A DNA stretch of 64,000 nt from Solirubrobacterales bacterium (GTDB lineage Bacteria; Actinomycetota; Thermoleophilia; Solirubrobacterales; 70-9): the NCBI GenBank assembly GCA_025450195.1, contig JANWHW010000028.1:1-64000 (forward strand), read 5' to 3'. The notes beneath the pieces were generated by a model. That model saw nothing but the letters and a program-made list of their open reading frames with translations, did no database searches and was not told the origin of the DNA. A program made the position numbers and the translations under genes. The number at the start of each line of letters is the position of its first letter. Within the stretch, counting starts at the first letter, position 1. Shown here piece after piece: positions 15,113 to 22,570 of this stretch.

Positions 15113-15807
15113 GGTTCGTTCCCGCTTGCGATCAGGCTCACGACCCGGTCCTGCGCGGTTTGAATGTCGCGGTTTTGCTGCGCGAGGAAAGCCTCGTACG
15201 CGTCGGGGGAGACAACTTCCACCTCAGTGCGCATCGCCGCATAGCCCTGCCCGGAGAGGGTCGCCGACTGACCGCCGTAGGTGCCCTCCTGGTCGGCGCG
15301 GAAGACCACGCGGTTGACCTTACCCGGCACCGCGTCGCTCTTGCCTGCCAGTTCCGGCACGTCCCAGGTGTGGACGACGTCCGTGGAGGAGAGGTCCAGC
15401 TCGACCGTTGTGTCGACGGGGACGACCAGCCGGTAGAAGGAGAAGGCATCGTCGGGATAGTCGTAGCGCCACAGCCACTGCTGGCCCGTCGCGGAGATGC
15501 GCAGCGGCTCCGAGTGAGAGACCTGAAGGCCCGCTGGGCCTGTTGCCGGAGTCTCTCGCGCCTTCTCCGTATAGATGAGGCTCACGACGAAGATCGCCGC
15601 GGCGAAGATGGTGAGCACGGCACCGACCCGGAGTTGGGTGTGCCGCCCGCCGGTCTCCTGGCGAGGCTCAGTGCCTCTGCCGGCGCGGTAGCGGCGGAGC
15701 ACATAGATCAATCCTGCGTTGATCGCGACGATGGCGATCGTCGAAACGACGAAGCCAATCCAAAACAACGCGTCGATCTGGTCGGTGCCAGGAGAGTGGG
15801 GCGCCAA
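15109..15807 (-). CDS. Subunit II-like oxidase protein lacking the CuA site
   Basis: 232 residues from a TTG start. Two N-terminal helices (about 13-36 and 60-79) are followed by a cupredoxin domain with STDVVHTWDVPEL and PGKVNRVVF. In the CuA loop the usual Cys-x-Glu-x-Cys-x3-His-x2-Met reads Ser181, Thr183, Ser185, Tyr189 and Met192, so both cysteines, the glutamate and one histidine are gone; His146 remains. The stop overlaps the start of the subunit I-like gene by four bases, as in a coupled pair. It probably forms a complex with that protein. Confidence 0.9.
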   Translation of the reverse strand: MAPHSPGTDQIDALFWIGFVVSTIAIVAINAGLIYVLRRYRAGRGTEPRQETGGRHTQLRVGAVLTIFAAAIFVVSLIYTEKARETPATGPAGLQVSHSEPLRISATGQQWLWRYDYPDDAFSFYRLVVPVDTTVELDLSSTDVVHTWDVPELAGKSDAVPGKVNRVVFRADQEGTYGGQSATLSGQGYAAMRTEVEVVSPDAYEAFLAQQNRDIQTAQDRVVSLIASGNEP

Positions 15808-15915
15808 AGCGCGGCCATTCTAATCACGCGAGGCGGCGCGGTGGCGCTCCCGGGGGCAGCGGCCGAGGCGGGTTGGTGTCGCTATGCGGCACCAACCCGC
15901 CTCACAGCTCAGACC

Positions 15916-15921
15916 TATACT
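15916..15921 (+). promoter_or_regulatory. -10 box before the PAP2 gene
   Basis: TATACT ten bases upstream of the ATG at 15932, consistent with an almost leaderless transcript. Confidence 0.5.
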
Positions 15922-15931
15922 CGCCAGCCTG

Positions 15932-16876
15932 ATGTGGAAGCGCTCCCGTCCATCCCCGGCGCTGCGGATGACAGTGCGCGCCGGAGCTGCGGGCGCGCTT
16001 GCCGCGGCAGTGGCGGTTCCGTTGCTACGACGCCGGGGCCGGATCCCCGCTCCGGTAACGGTTGCGGCCTGTGCTGGAGGGCCGTTGGCGCTCGCCGTTC
16101 TCCGCCCTCGCTCAGCGAAGCGAGACGTTGCGCTGTTCGCGCTTCAGATGTGGGCTTTCACGATGGTCCACGAGCTTCCCTACGACGATCCAGAGAAGTT
16201 GCGCCGGCGCCTCCGGGCTCGCTATCCGATCTCGATCGACCGGGTGATCGGGCTCGGCACGCTCCCCAACGTTCGCCTCCAGCGCTCCCTTGCCCGCCTG
16301 CCGCGGGTCAAGCTCCTCAACTACTTCCTCACCTGGGTCCACTGGCTCTGGTTCCTCGAGCCCTACTGCGCGCTCCTCTTCATCCTCGTGCGCCACCCGG
16401 AGCGCTTCCCAAAAACCGCTCGCCAGCTCGCCGCCGTCTTCGACGCCGGTTGCGCGGTCTATTTCCTCGCTCCAACGGCCCCGCCCTGGTGGTCTTCTGA
16501 GGAGGGCCTGACCGGAGAAGAGGTGGGCCGGATCATGGTCGAGGTCGGCGAAGACACATGGGGCTCCGCTTGGCCGGCGATGTATGGCGCACTGGGCGGC
16601 AACCCCTGGGCTGCAATGCCCTCCCTGCACTTCGCGACATCGCTGATGGCGGCGATTGCCTTGAGCGAAGCCGGGCGCACAGCGGGGGCGATCGGCTGGT
16701 CCTATGCGTTGACCTTGGGCTTTGCGCTGGTCTATCTGGGGGAGCACTACGTCACCGATCTCGCGGCCGGGGCGGCTCTGGTAGGCGTCGTTCGGCGCGC
16801 CGAGCCGCTCGCCGAGCCCCTTGTCCTGCGTGCAAATCAGGGCCTGCAACGTCTGGAGCGCCTCGCTAACGGGTAG
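15932..16876 (+). CDS. PAP2-family membrane phosphatase / phosphotransferase
   Basis: 314 residues from the ATG at 15932, chosen because a TATACT box lies just before it. Several transmembrane helices. The PAP2 active-site elements are AMPSLHFATSLMAAI (His general acid) and GEHYVTDLAAGAALVG (His nucleophile and Asp). The overall arrangement resembles the inositol-phosphotransferase branch (Aur1/Ipt1-like) rather than simple PgpB. It likely acts on lipid phosphates at the membrane. It is followed at once by a flippase-like gene, which suggests joint lipid work. Confidence 0.82.
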   Translation: MWKRSRPSPALRMTVRAGAAGALAAAVAVPLLRRRGRIPAPVTVAACAGGPLALAVLRPRSAKRDVALFALQMWAFTMVHELPYDDPEKLRRRLRARYPISIDRVIGLGTLPNVRLQRSLARLPRVKLLNYFLTWVHWLWFLEPYCALLFILVRHPERFPKTARQLAAVFDAGCAVYFLAPTAPPWWSSEEGLTGEEVGRIMVEVGEDTWGSAWPAMYGALGGNPWAAMPSLHFATSLMAAIALSEAGRTAGAIGWSYALTLGFALVYLGEHYVTDLAAGAALVGVVRRAEPLAEPLVLRANQGLQRLERLANG

Positions 16877-16886
16877 CGTCCCTAAG

Positions 16887-18041
16887 GTGTCTCAGGAGGA
16901 CTCGGCGAACCGGAACGGCGCCGACTCGGCGAATGGGAACGGCGGCGCCGAACTGCCGCTGCTTACGCCGCGGCGAATCGTGCAGACGGCTCTGCTCGTC
17001 TTGATCCTGCTGATCGGGATCTACTTTCTCTTCCCGAAGCTGGTGGGCTTGGGAGACGCGCTCAGCAGGCTCGACGACGCCGACGCCGTTTGGATTGCGG
17101 TGGCGATCGCCTTCAACGTGCTTGCGATCTGCACCTACATCGCGCTCTTCAAGGCTGTGGTGGGGGGGAGGGTGCTGCCGCTCACCTGGCGGGAGACCTA
17201 TGAGATCAACATGGCAGGCGTCGCCGCGACCCGGCTTTTCTCAGCCGGGGGCGCAGGGGGCATCGCCCTCACCTACTGGGCGCTGCGCAAGGCCGGGATG
17301 CGCCGCCACGACGTGGGCCGCCGGATGGTCGCCTTCCTTGCTCTCCAGTACGCCTTCTACCCGGTCGCTCTGATCGTCTGCGGGGTCCTGCTTCGGACGG
17401 GGGTCGTGCCCGGTAAGGGCTCGGTGGAGCTGACGATCGTCCCGGCGGGGGTCGCGGGCCTTTTGCTTCTCGTCGGCCTGCTGATAGCGCTGGTTCCTCC
17501 GGACCTGGGCAAACGGGTGGCGCGGTTTGCTCATGGCCCTCGCAGCAGGGCAATTGCCGCAAACGTCGCCAAGGCGCCCGCCATCGCGGGAGAGGGGCTG
17601 AGATTGGCCGGAGACCTCTTCGTCAATCCGTCGCGCGGGGGGCTTGCGGTGATCGGCGCCGCCGGCTACTGGGCGGCCAACATCGGCATCCTTTGGGCCT
17701 CCTTCAAGGCCTTCGGCGTGCATGTGCCCTTTGCAGTGGTTGTTCAGGGCTTCTTCCTCGGCATGGTCGCCAACCTCTTCCCGTTGGCCCCCGGGGGCGT
17801 CGGTGCCGTCGACGCGGGGATGATCGGCGCCTTCGTTCTCTTTGGCCTGCCCGAGGAGACTGTCTTCCCGGCCATCCTCGTCTACCGGATGGTCGCGTTC
17901 TGGATGCCGATTCCACTCGGGATCGTCGCTTTCTTCCAGCTCCGCTCGAGAGTCCAGGAATGGGAGGAGACAGGCTTGCCCGTTGACCGTAAAAACAAGC
18001 AACCCGAGTCCGAGCTGGAGCCCGTTTCGAGTGGAACGTAG
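16887..18041 (+). CDS. LPG synthase TM / AglD-like membrane protein
   Basis: 384 residues from the GTG at 16887. A longer start at 16821 would overlap the previous gene. After a low-complexity NG/DSAN N-terminus come about eight helices of the UPF0104/lysylphosphatidylglycerol synthase transmembrane domain. Characteristic segments are TRLFSAGGAGGIALTYWALR and LFPLAPGGVGAVDAGMIGAF. In MprF this domain flips lipids, but no aminoacyl-transfer domain is present here. It follows the PAP2 gene by ten bases. Confidence 0.82.
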   Translation: MSQEDSANRNGADSANGNGGAELPLLTPRRIVQTALLVLILLIGIYFLFPKLVGLGDALSRLDDADAVWIAVAIAFNVLAICTYIALFKAVVGGRVLPLTWRETYEINMAGVAATRLFSAGGAGGIALTYWALRKAGMRRHDVGRRMVAFLALQYAFYPVALIVCGVLLRTGVVPGKGSVELTIVPAGVAGLLLLVGLLIALVPPDLGKRVARFAHGPRSRAIAANVAKAPAIAGEGLRLAGDLFVNPSRGGLAVIGAAGYWAANIGILWASFKAFGVHVPFAVVVQGFFLGMVANLFPLAPGGVGAVDAGMIGAFVLFGLPEETVFPAILVYRMVAFWMPIPLGIVAFFQLRSRVQEWEETGLPVDRKNKQPESELEPVSSGT

Positions 18042-18086
18042 GGGCGCTTTTGGCGGCGAGCGTAGGCACGGTCGGCGGCTGGGCGG

Positions 18087-18113
18087 CTTGGCCCGCCTTG
18101 CCAGCAGGCCAAG
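18087..18113 (+). terminator. Hairpin after the flippase-like gene
   Basis: CTTGGCC (18087-18093) and GGCCAAG (18107-18113) form a seven-pair stem with a 13-base loop, 45 bases after the stop. No T-run is present. Confidence 0.4.
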
Positions 18114-18132
18114 AAGCGTCTGCCCTCCGATC

Positions 18133-18177
18133 TGTTGACGAATAACTGAACCCATAGGGCACATAAAGTCGTCAACA
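18133..18177. repeat. 45-bp palindromic repeat, copy 2 (inverted)
   Basis: TGTTGACGA and TCGTCAACA arms with a central CCCATAGGG. The reverse complement matches 167-210 over nearly its full length. It lies in the gap between the flippase-like gene and trxB. Confidence 0.75.
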
Positions 18178-18244
18178 GTGCGGCGAATACGGTTGACCGA
18201 CCCGTTACTATAAAAAGTAAAGTATTAGACTTCCGGCGGCAGAT

Positions 18245-19255
18245 ATGACAGACCAAAAGAAGATCGAGAACGTGATCATCATCGGCGGTGGGCCGGCCGG
18301 CTACACGGCGGCGCTCTACACCGCTCGTGCCAACCTCGAGCCTCTTGTCTTCGAGGGCTTCCAGTGGGGTGGGCAGCTGCAGAACACCACCGATGTCGAG
18401 AACTACCCCGGCTATCCCGAGGGGATCATGGGCCCGGAGATGATGAACCAGTTTCGTGCCCAAGCAGAGCGCTTCGGGACGCGGTTCGTCACCGACGACG
18501 TCGATCGGGTCGAGCTTTCCGATGGGGACGTCCAGAAGGTCTACCTCGGGGACGAGGAGCATCTGGCGAAGGCGGTGATTCTGGCGATGGGCGCGGAGCC
18601 AAGGCGGCTTGGCGTTCCCGGCGAGATGGAGCTGGGCGGTCGCGGCGTCTCCACCTGCGGGGTTTGCGACGGCGCCTTCTTCAAAGACCAGAAGGTGATC
18701 GTGATCGGCGGCGGCGACTCGGCGATGGAGGATGCGATCTTCATCTCCAAGTACGCCAGCGAGCTGACCGTGGTCAACCGCCGCGACGAGTTCCGCGCTT
18801 CGAAGATCATGCACGGGCGCGCCGGAGATCAGCCGAACATCGACTTCAAGACACCCTTCGTCGCCGAGGAGTTCGTCGCCGGCGACGACGGCAAGCTCGG
18901 CCACGTTCGCCTGCGCAATGCCGAGACCGATGAGAAAGAGGACCTGGTTGCTGACGGGGCCTTCATCGCCATTGGCCACATCCCCAAATCGGAGATCGTC
19001 GCCGACCAGATCGACACCGACGAGGACGGCTACATCGTCGCCCAACCCGGCTCGACCAGGACAAACCTGGCCGGTGTCTTCGCGGTCGGCGACGTCGTCG
19101 ACCACACCTACCGCCAGGCGGTCACCGCCGCCGGCACCGGCTGCATGGGCGCCCTTGACGCCGAGTGGTTCCTGCGCGACACGCCACCTTCGCCCGAGGC
19201 TCACTGGATGCGGGGCGGCGAGCCCACCGAGATCGCCCCAACCCCGAGCGCCTAA
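18245..19255 (+). CDS. trxB: Thioredoxin reductase
   Basis: 336 residues. FAD-binding IIIGGGPAGYTAALYTARANL (residues 11-31), redox-active CGVC within STCGVCDGAFF near 137-147, NADPH-binding VIVIGGGDSAMEDA and C-terminal FAD contact GVFAVGDVVDHTYRQAVTAAGTGCMGALDAE. It transfers electrons from NADPH to thioredoxin in the cytoplasm. The redox motif is CGVC where many homologues have CATC. An AT-rich promoter region (18204-18231) precedes it. No thioredoxin gene is adjacent. Confidence 0.95.
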   Translation: MTDQKKIENVIIIGGGPAGYTAALYTARANLEPLVFEGFQWGGQLQNTTDVENYPGYPEGIMGPEMMNQFRAQAERFGTRFVTDDVDRVELSDGDVQKVYLGDEEHLAKAVILAMGAEPRRLGVPGEMELGGRGVSTCGVCDGAFFKDQKVIVIGGGDSAMEDAIFISKYASELTVVNRRDEFRASKIMHGRAGDQPNIDFKTPFVAEEFVAGDDGKLGHVRLRNAETDEKEDLVADGAFIAIGHIPKSEIVADQIDTDEDGYIVAQPGSTRTNLAGVFAVGDVVDHTYRQAVTAAGTGCMGALDAEWFLRDTPPSPEAHWMRGGEPTEIAPTPSA

Positions 19256-19304
19256 CCAGAGCGATCTTTCCGGGGCGGGCGGTCTTTCCTACTAGGGTGG
19301 GGTC

Positions 19305-19475
19305 ATGGGCAGCCGGGCTTCGACGATCTTCCCCTTCGCAATCGCGATCATCCTGCCGCCGGCCGGGGTGCTGCTCGGGTTTGTCGAGCTCCGGCAGGAC
19401 CGGGAACTGGGAATCCGCCTGATCGCGGTTGCGATCCTGGCGGCCGTCGTCTGGACGTTGCTGCTCCTGGGCTGA
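19305..19475 (+). CDS. Small two-helix membrane protein
   Basis: 56 residues with two hydrophobic segments (TIFPFAIAIILPPAGVLLGFV and LIAVAILAAVVWTLLLLG) joined by a charged turn (ELRQDRELGIR). TAGGGT at 19293-19298 is six bases from the ATG, the same leaderless spacing seen elsewhere. Unrecognised family; it probably sits in the membrane with a short cytoplasmic loop. Confidence 0.6.
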   Translation: MGSRASTIFPFAIAIILPPAGVLLGFVELRQDRELGIRLIAVAILAAVVWTLLLLG

Positions 19476-19476
19476 T

Positions 19477-19818
19477 CTATGGGGCGGTTGGCGTGTCCGC
19501 CGCCAGTGCGAACGGGCTGCCCTCGGAGTCGCGGCAGATCGACCATCTCTCGCCCGGGTGGATCACCGACCCGCCGAGCTCGCCAACGCGCTCCAGCGTC
19601 GCCTGCATGTCGATGACCGTGAAGTAGGGGAGGGAGGCGGTGTCGCCGGGCCCCCGTCCTCGCTCGTGAACGCCCAAGCGAAGGCCCTCGTCCTCGGTTT
19701 CCCAGCCAGCGCCTGCATCGGTTGGCCTCGGCTCGAGCTCGGCACCGAGCACTCCGCGCCAGAAGCGACGGGCGCGTTCGGAGTCGTCGGCCGGAAACTC
19801 GATCAGCGGCGCGGGCAT
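19477..19818 (-). CDS. VOC (glyoxalase/bleomycin-resistance fold) protein
   Basis: 113 residues. The N-terminal IEFPADDSERARRFWRGVLGAEL and C-terminal DSEGSPFALAADTP are typical of single-domain VOC proteins, which pair beta-alpha-beta-beta-beta modules around a metal site. The substrate is not predictable. It ends two bases from the small membrane gene on the other strand. Confidence 0.8.
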   Translation of the reverse strand: MPAPLIEFPADDSERARRFWRGVLGAELEPRPTDAGAGWETEDEGLRLGVHERGRGPGDTASLPYFTVIDMQATLERVGELGGSVIHPGERWSICRDSEGSPFALAADTPTAP

Positions 19819-19834
19819 TCAGGCCCCAGGGTGC

Positions 19835-20317
19835 CTAGCTGACCAGTTTCTGGACGATGAAGGTTCGTATCTCGCGGGGCGTCTCAGCTTTGACCGGCTG
19901 TCCGACCTTCGCGTTCATCAGGGCCCGTCCGATCGGCGACTCGGCGGAGAGCCGCCCCTCGGCCAGGTTGGCCTCGGTCGAGCCGACCAGGGTCCAGGTA
20001 TTGACTTTGCCGCTCTTCTCGTCGAGGACCTCAGCGGTATGGCCGAAGGCGAAGGAGTCCGCTGCACCGTCCACCTCGACGACCACGGCATTACGGAGAC
20101 GCTCCCGCAGGCGCTTGATCTTGGTCTCCAGGTGCGCCTGGTCCTCCTTGGCGATGTGGTACTCGGCGTTCTCCTTGAGATCGCCCAGCTCGCGGGCGAC
20201 CTTGATCCGCGCCGCCATCTCGATGCGACCAGGGCCTTCCAGCTGCTCGATTTCCTCGCGGAGGGCCGCGATGCCCTCCTCGGTTATCGGCTCTCCTCCG
20301 GTTTCGGCGTCAGGCAT
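19835..20317 (-). CDS. greA: Transcription elongation factor GreA
   Basis: 160 residues. The N-terminal coiled-coil carries DLKENAEYHIAKEDQ (about 45-59) with the acidic tip that enters the RNA polymerase secondary channel. The C-terminal FKBP-like domain carries VNTWTLVGSTEANL and the family ending SPIGRALMNAKVGQ. It rescues backtracked polymerase by stimulating transcript cleavage. Full length for the family. Confidence 0.95.
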   Translation of the reverse strand: MPDAETGGEPITEEGIAALREEIEQLEGPGRIEMAARIKVARELGDLKENAEYHIAKEDQAHLETKIKRLRERLRNAVVVEVDGAADSFAFGHTAEVLDEKSGKVNTWTLVGSTEANLAEGRLSAESPIGRALMNAKVGQPVKAETPREIRTFIVQKLVS

Positions 20318-20390
20318 CCACTCACCTTTTCAGATGTGGCCGGCCGGCTCCAGCCCAGAGCGGTAGCTACGGGAGCGCTAAGGTGGATTC

Positions 20391-20669
20391 ACGGCTCCGA
20401 CCTGCTCTCATATCGACTCGATCGAGCGCTTCGACCCACCACCCGAGGTGGCCGGGTGTGAGGAGTGCCTTGCCCAGGGGATGCAGTGGGTCCATCTGCG
20501 GATGTGTCAGAGCTGCGGGCACATCGGTTGCTGCGACAACTCCGAGGGCAAGCACGCCACAGCTCATCATCGCGAGACCGCTCACCCGATCGCCCGCTCG
20601 ATTGAGCCCGGCGAGGATTGGAGCTGGTGCTACGTCGACGAGTTGATGTTTCGGCTCAGCCGCGGCTGA
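20391..20669 (+). CDS. UBP-type zinc-finger protein, probable ACG start
   Basis: 92 residues if begun at ACG 20391; the first standard start is GTG 20448 (73 residues). The upstream in-frame sequence PTCSHIDSIERFDPPPEV supplies the first Cys-His pair that this zinc-finger family normally has before GCEECL. The rest (WVHLRMCQSCGHIGCCD, HATAHHRETAHPI, EDWSWCYVDELMF) matches the stand-alone bacterial UBP zinc-finger family. TAAGGT lies six bases before the ACG, the local leaderless spacing, and also resembles a ribosome site. A sequencing error (ATG read as ACG) is the alternative. Confidence 0.75.
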   Translation, partial: TAPTCSHIDSIERFDPPPEVAGCEECLAQGMQWVHLRMCQSCGHIGCCDNSEGKHATAHHRETAHPIARSIEPGEDWSWCYVDELMFRLSRG

Positions 20670-20674
20670 GTAAC

Positions 20675-22570
20675 TTAGTCCGGGGTGACGATTGCGAAGC
20701 CGGGATTGGGCTCGTCTAGCAGGCCGAGCAGCTCGCCGAGCTTCGCTCCGTCGCCCTCGACCCGCAGGCGGCCGCTCTCGGCCAGCTCGCCGATGTCGGC
20801 TGTTTTAAGCAGGAGCTGATTGAGCGCCTCGCGGGCGACGACGAGGCGGGCGTCGGCAGCTGGGTCGTGCTTTCGTGGGCGATGGCTTAAGACGCCATTG
20901 CGAATGGTGATCGCGTGCTCCTCGTCGGGGCTCGTGATCACCCAGTCGATACGCAGATGTTGCTCCCACGCTCGCGGCCCATCGAGGCGGATCGCCATCG
21001 CGTCGAGCAGCTGGCTGACCGAGAGGTTGGCCACGATGTCGGGTGGGGCGGCGGCGGTCGGCGTCCCCGAGATCCCCTCTCGCAGCTCCCTGGCGCCCAT
21101 CAGGAAGAAGTTGCGCCAGGTCGAGTTCTCGGCGCCGTAGCCGAGCTGCTCGAGCGCTTCGGCCTGAAGCTCCCGCGCCGCTTCGTTGTCAGGCTCGGCG
21201 AAGACGAGGTGGTTGACGACCTCAGCGACCCAGCGGTAGTCGCCGGCATCGAAGGACTCGCGTGCCTTCTCCAGCACGGCCTCGCCACCGCCCATGAACT
21301 CCACGTAGCGTCGCGACTGCTCGACCGGCGGGTGCTCCCAGAGGTGGGCGGGATTGCCGTCGAACCAGCCCATGTAGCGCTGGTAGATCGCCTTCACGTT
21401 GTGGCTGATCGAGCCGTAGTACTCACGGCAGTGCCACTCGCGGGCGAGGCTCGGCGGCAGCTCGATCATCTCGGCGATCTCGGGGCCGGTGTGGCCCTGG
21501 TTGAGGAGGCGCAGGGTCTGGTCGTGGAGATAGCGGTAGAGGTCGCGCTGCTTCTCCAGGTAGTCGACGATCCTCTCGCGGCCCCAGCAGGGCCAGTTGT
21601 GCCCGGAGAAAAGCACCTCGGAGTCGGCTCCGAACAGCTCGATCGCCTCGTCGAGGTAGTGGGCCCAGACGCGCGGGTCGCGGACCAGAGCGCCGCGCGG
21701 GGTGAGGATGTTGTGCATCGAGCGGGCGACGTTGTCGGCGACGCAGAGGGCCCGCTGCTCGGGGAAGTAGATGTTCATCTCGGCCGGCGCCTCGGTGCCC
21801 GGCGTCAGCTGGAAGCTCATCCGCACCCCGTCGATCGTCTCCTCCTGGCCCGTTGCGGAGATGTCGAGAGTGGGGGGGATCAGCGTGATCGAGCCCAGTG
21901 AGGTCGTCTGACCGAGGCCGGAGCCGATCTGTCCGTCCGGTCCCCGCTTGAGCAGCGCCCCGTACATGTAGCCCGCCCGGCGCCCCATCGCAGTGCCGGC
22001 GAAGACGTTCTCGCTGACCGCGTGGTGAAGAAAGCCCTCCGGAGCGAGGATCGGGATCCGCCGGGCTTTGACTTCCTCCTCGGAGACGATGCCCTTGGCC
22101 CCGCCGAAGTGATCGACGTGGCTGTGGGTGTAGATGAGGCCGGTGACGGGGCGCTCGCCGCGGTGCTCCCGGTAGAGGGCCAGTGCCGCGGCCGCGGTCT
22201 CGGCGGAGACCAGCGGGTCGATGACGACGATGCCCTCGTCCCCCTCGACCACGTGCATGTTGGAGAGGTCGAAGCCGCGCAGTTGGTAGAAGCCGGGCGC
22301 CAGCTCGAAGAGGCCGGCGATCCGGTTCAGCTTGCCGAGCCGCCAGAGGCTCGGATGGGCGGTGTCCGGCGCATCGGTGTCGAGGAAGTCGTAGGACTCG
22401 AGCTCCCATGCGGCTTGGCCGTCCTCACGGTCGACCCGCGCGGGCTCGAACGCGGCCACCAGTCCCCGCTGCGCCTCCTCGAAGTCTTCGTTGTCGGGAG
22501 GCAGCGCGGCCAGCGCCCCGCGATTGCGAGCCACAGTCTGCGCGCTCGCCGGCTTGTGCCCTCTGCTCAA
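20675..22570 (-). CDS. Alkyl/aryl sulfatase, metallo-beta-lactamase fold
   Basis: 631 residues, usual for the SdsA1/BDS1 class III alkylsulfatases. The zinc motif THSHVDHFGG (about 167-176) is intact. A dimerisation helical domain and a C-terminal SCP2-like sterol-carrier domain (LLDAMAIRLDGPRAW onward) follow. These enzymes hydrolyse primary or secondary alkyl sulfates such as dodecyl sulfate to alcohol and sulfate. No export signal is evident. The TTG start overlaps the stop of the hydroxyacyl-CoA dehydrogenase gene, so it is cotranslated with beta-oxidation genes. Confidence 0.9.
   Translation of the reverse strand: MSRGHKPASAQTVARNRGALAALPPDNEDFEEAQRGLVAAFEPARVDREDGQAAWELESYDFLDTDAPDTAHPSLWRLGKLNRIAGLFELAPGFYQLRGFDLSNMHVVEGDEGIVVIDPLVSAETAAAALALYREHRGERPVTGLIYTHSHVDHFGGAKGIVSEEEVKARRIPILAPEGFLHHAVSENVFAGTAMGRRAGYMYGALLKRGPDGQIGSGLGQTTSLGSITLIPPTLDISATGQEETIDGVRMSFQLTPGTEAPAEMNIYFPEQRALCVADNVARSMHNILTPRGALVRDPRVWAHYLDEAIELFGADSEVLFSGHNWPCWGRERIVDYLEKQRDLYRYLHDQTLRLLNQGHTGPEIAEMIELPPSLAREWHCREYYGSISHNVKAIYQRYMGWFDGNPAHLWEHPPVEQSRRYVEFMGGGEAVLEKARESFDAGDYRWVAEVVNHLVFAEPDNEAARELQAEALEQLGYGAENSTWRNFFLMGARELREGISGTPTAAAPPDIVANLSVSQLLDAMAIRLDGPRAWEQHLRIDWVITSPDEEHAITIRNGVLSHRPRKHDPAADARLVVAREALNQLLLKTADIGELAESGRLRVEGDGAKLGELLGLLDEPNPGFAIVTPD

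Noticed and set aside
16105-16140. Possible further copy of the 68-bp repeat in the PAP2 gene (RSAKRDVAL)
   Set aside because: Similarity is limited to about 15 bases (GCGAAGCGAGACG-like) with no start-codon overlap; it is inside a coding region and probably chance.
18133-18177. 45-bp palindrome as an intrinsic terminator
   Set aside because: No T-run follows on either strand and the nearest gene ends 90 bases away; a CTTGGCC/GGCCAAG hairpin lies closer to the gene end.
20915-21901. Plus-strand frame of 328 codons opposite the alkylsulfatase
   Set aside because: Complement of a well-supported enzyme with intact zinc motif; no domain in the reverse frame.
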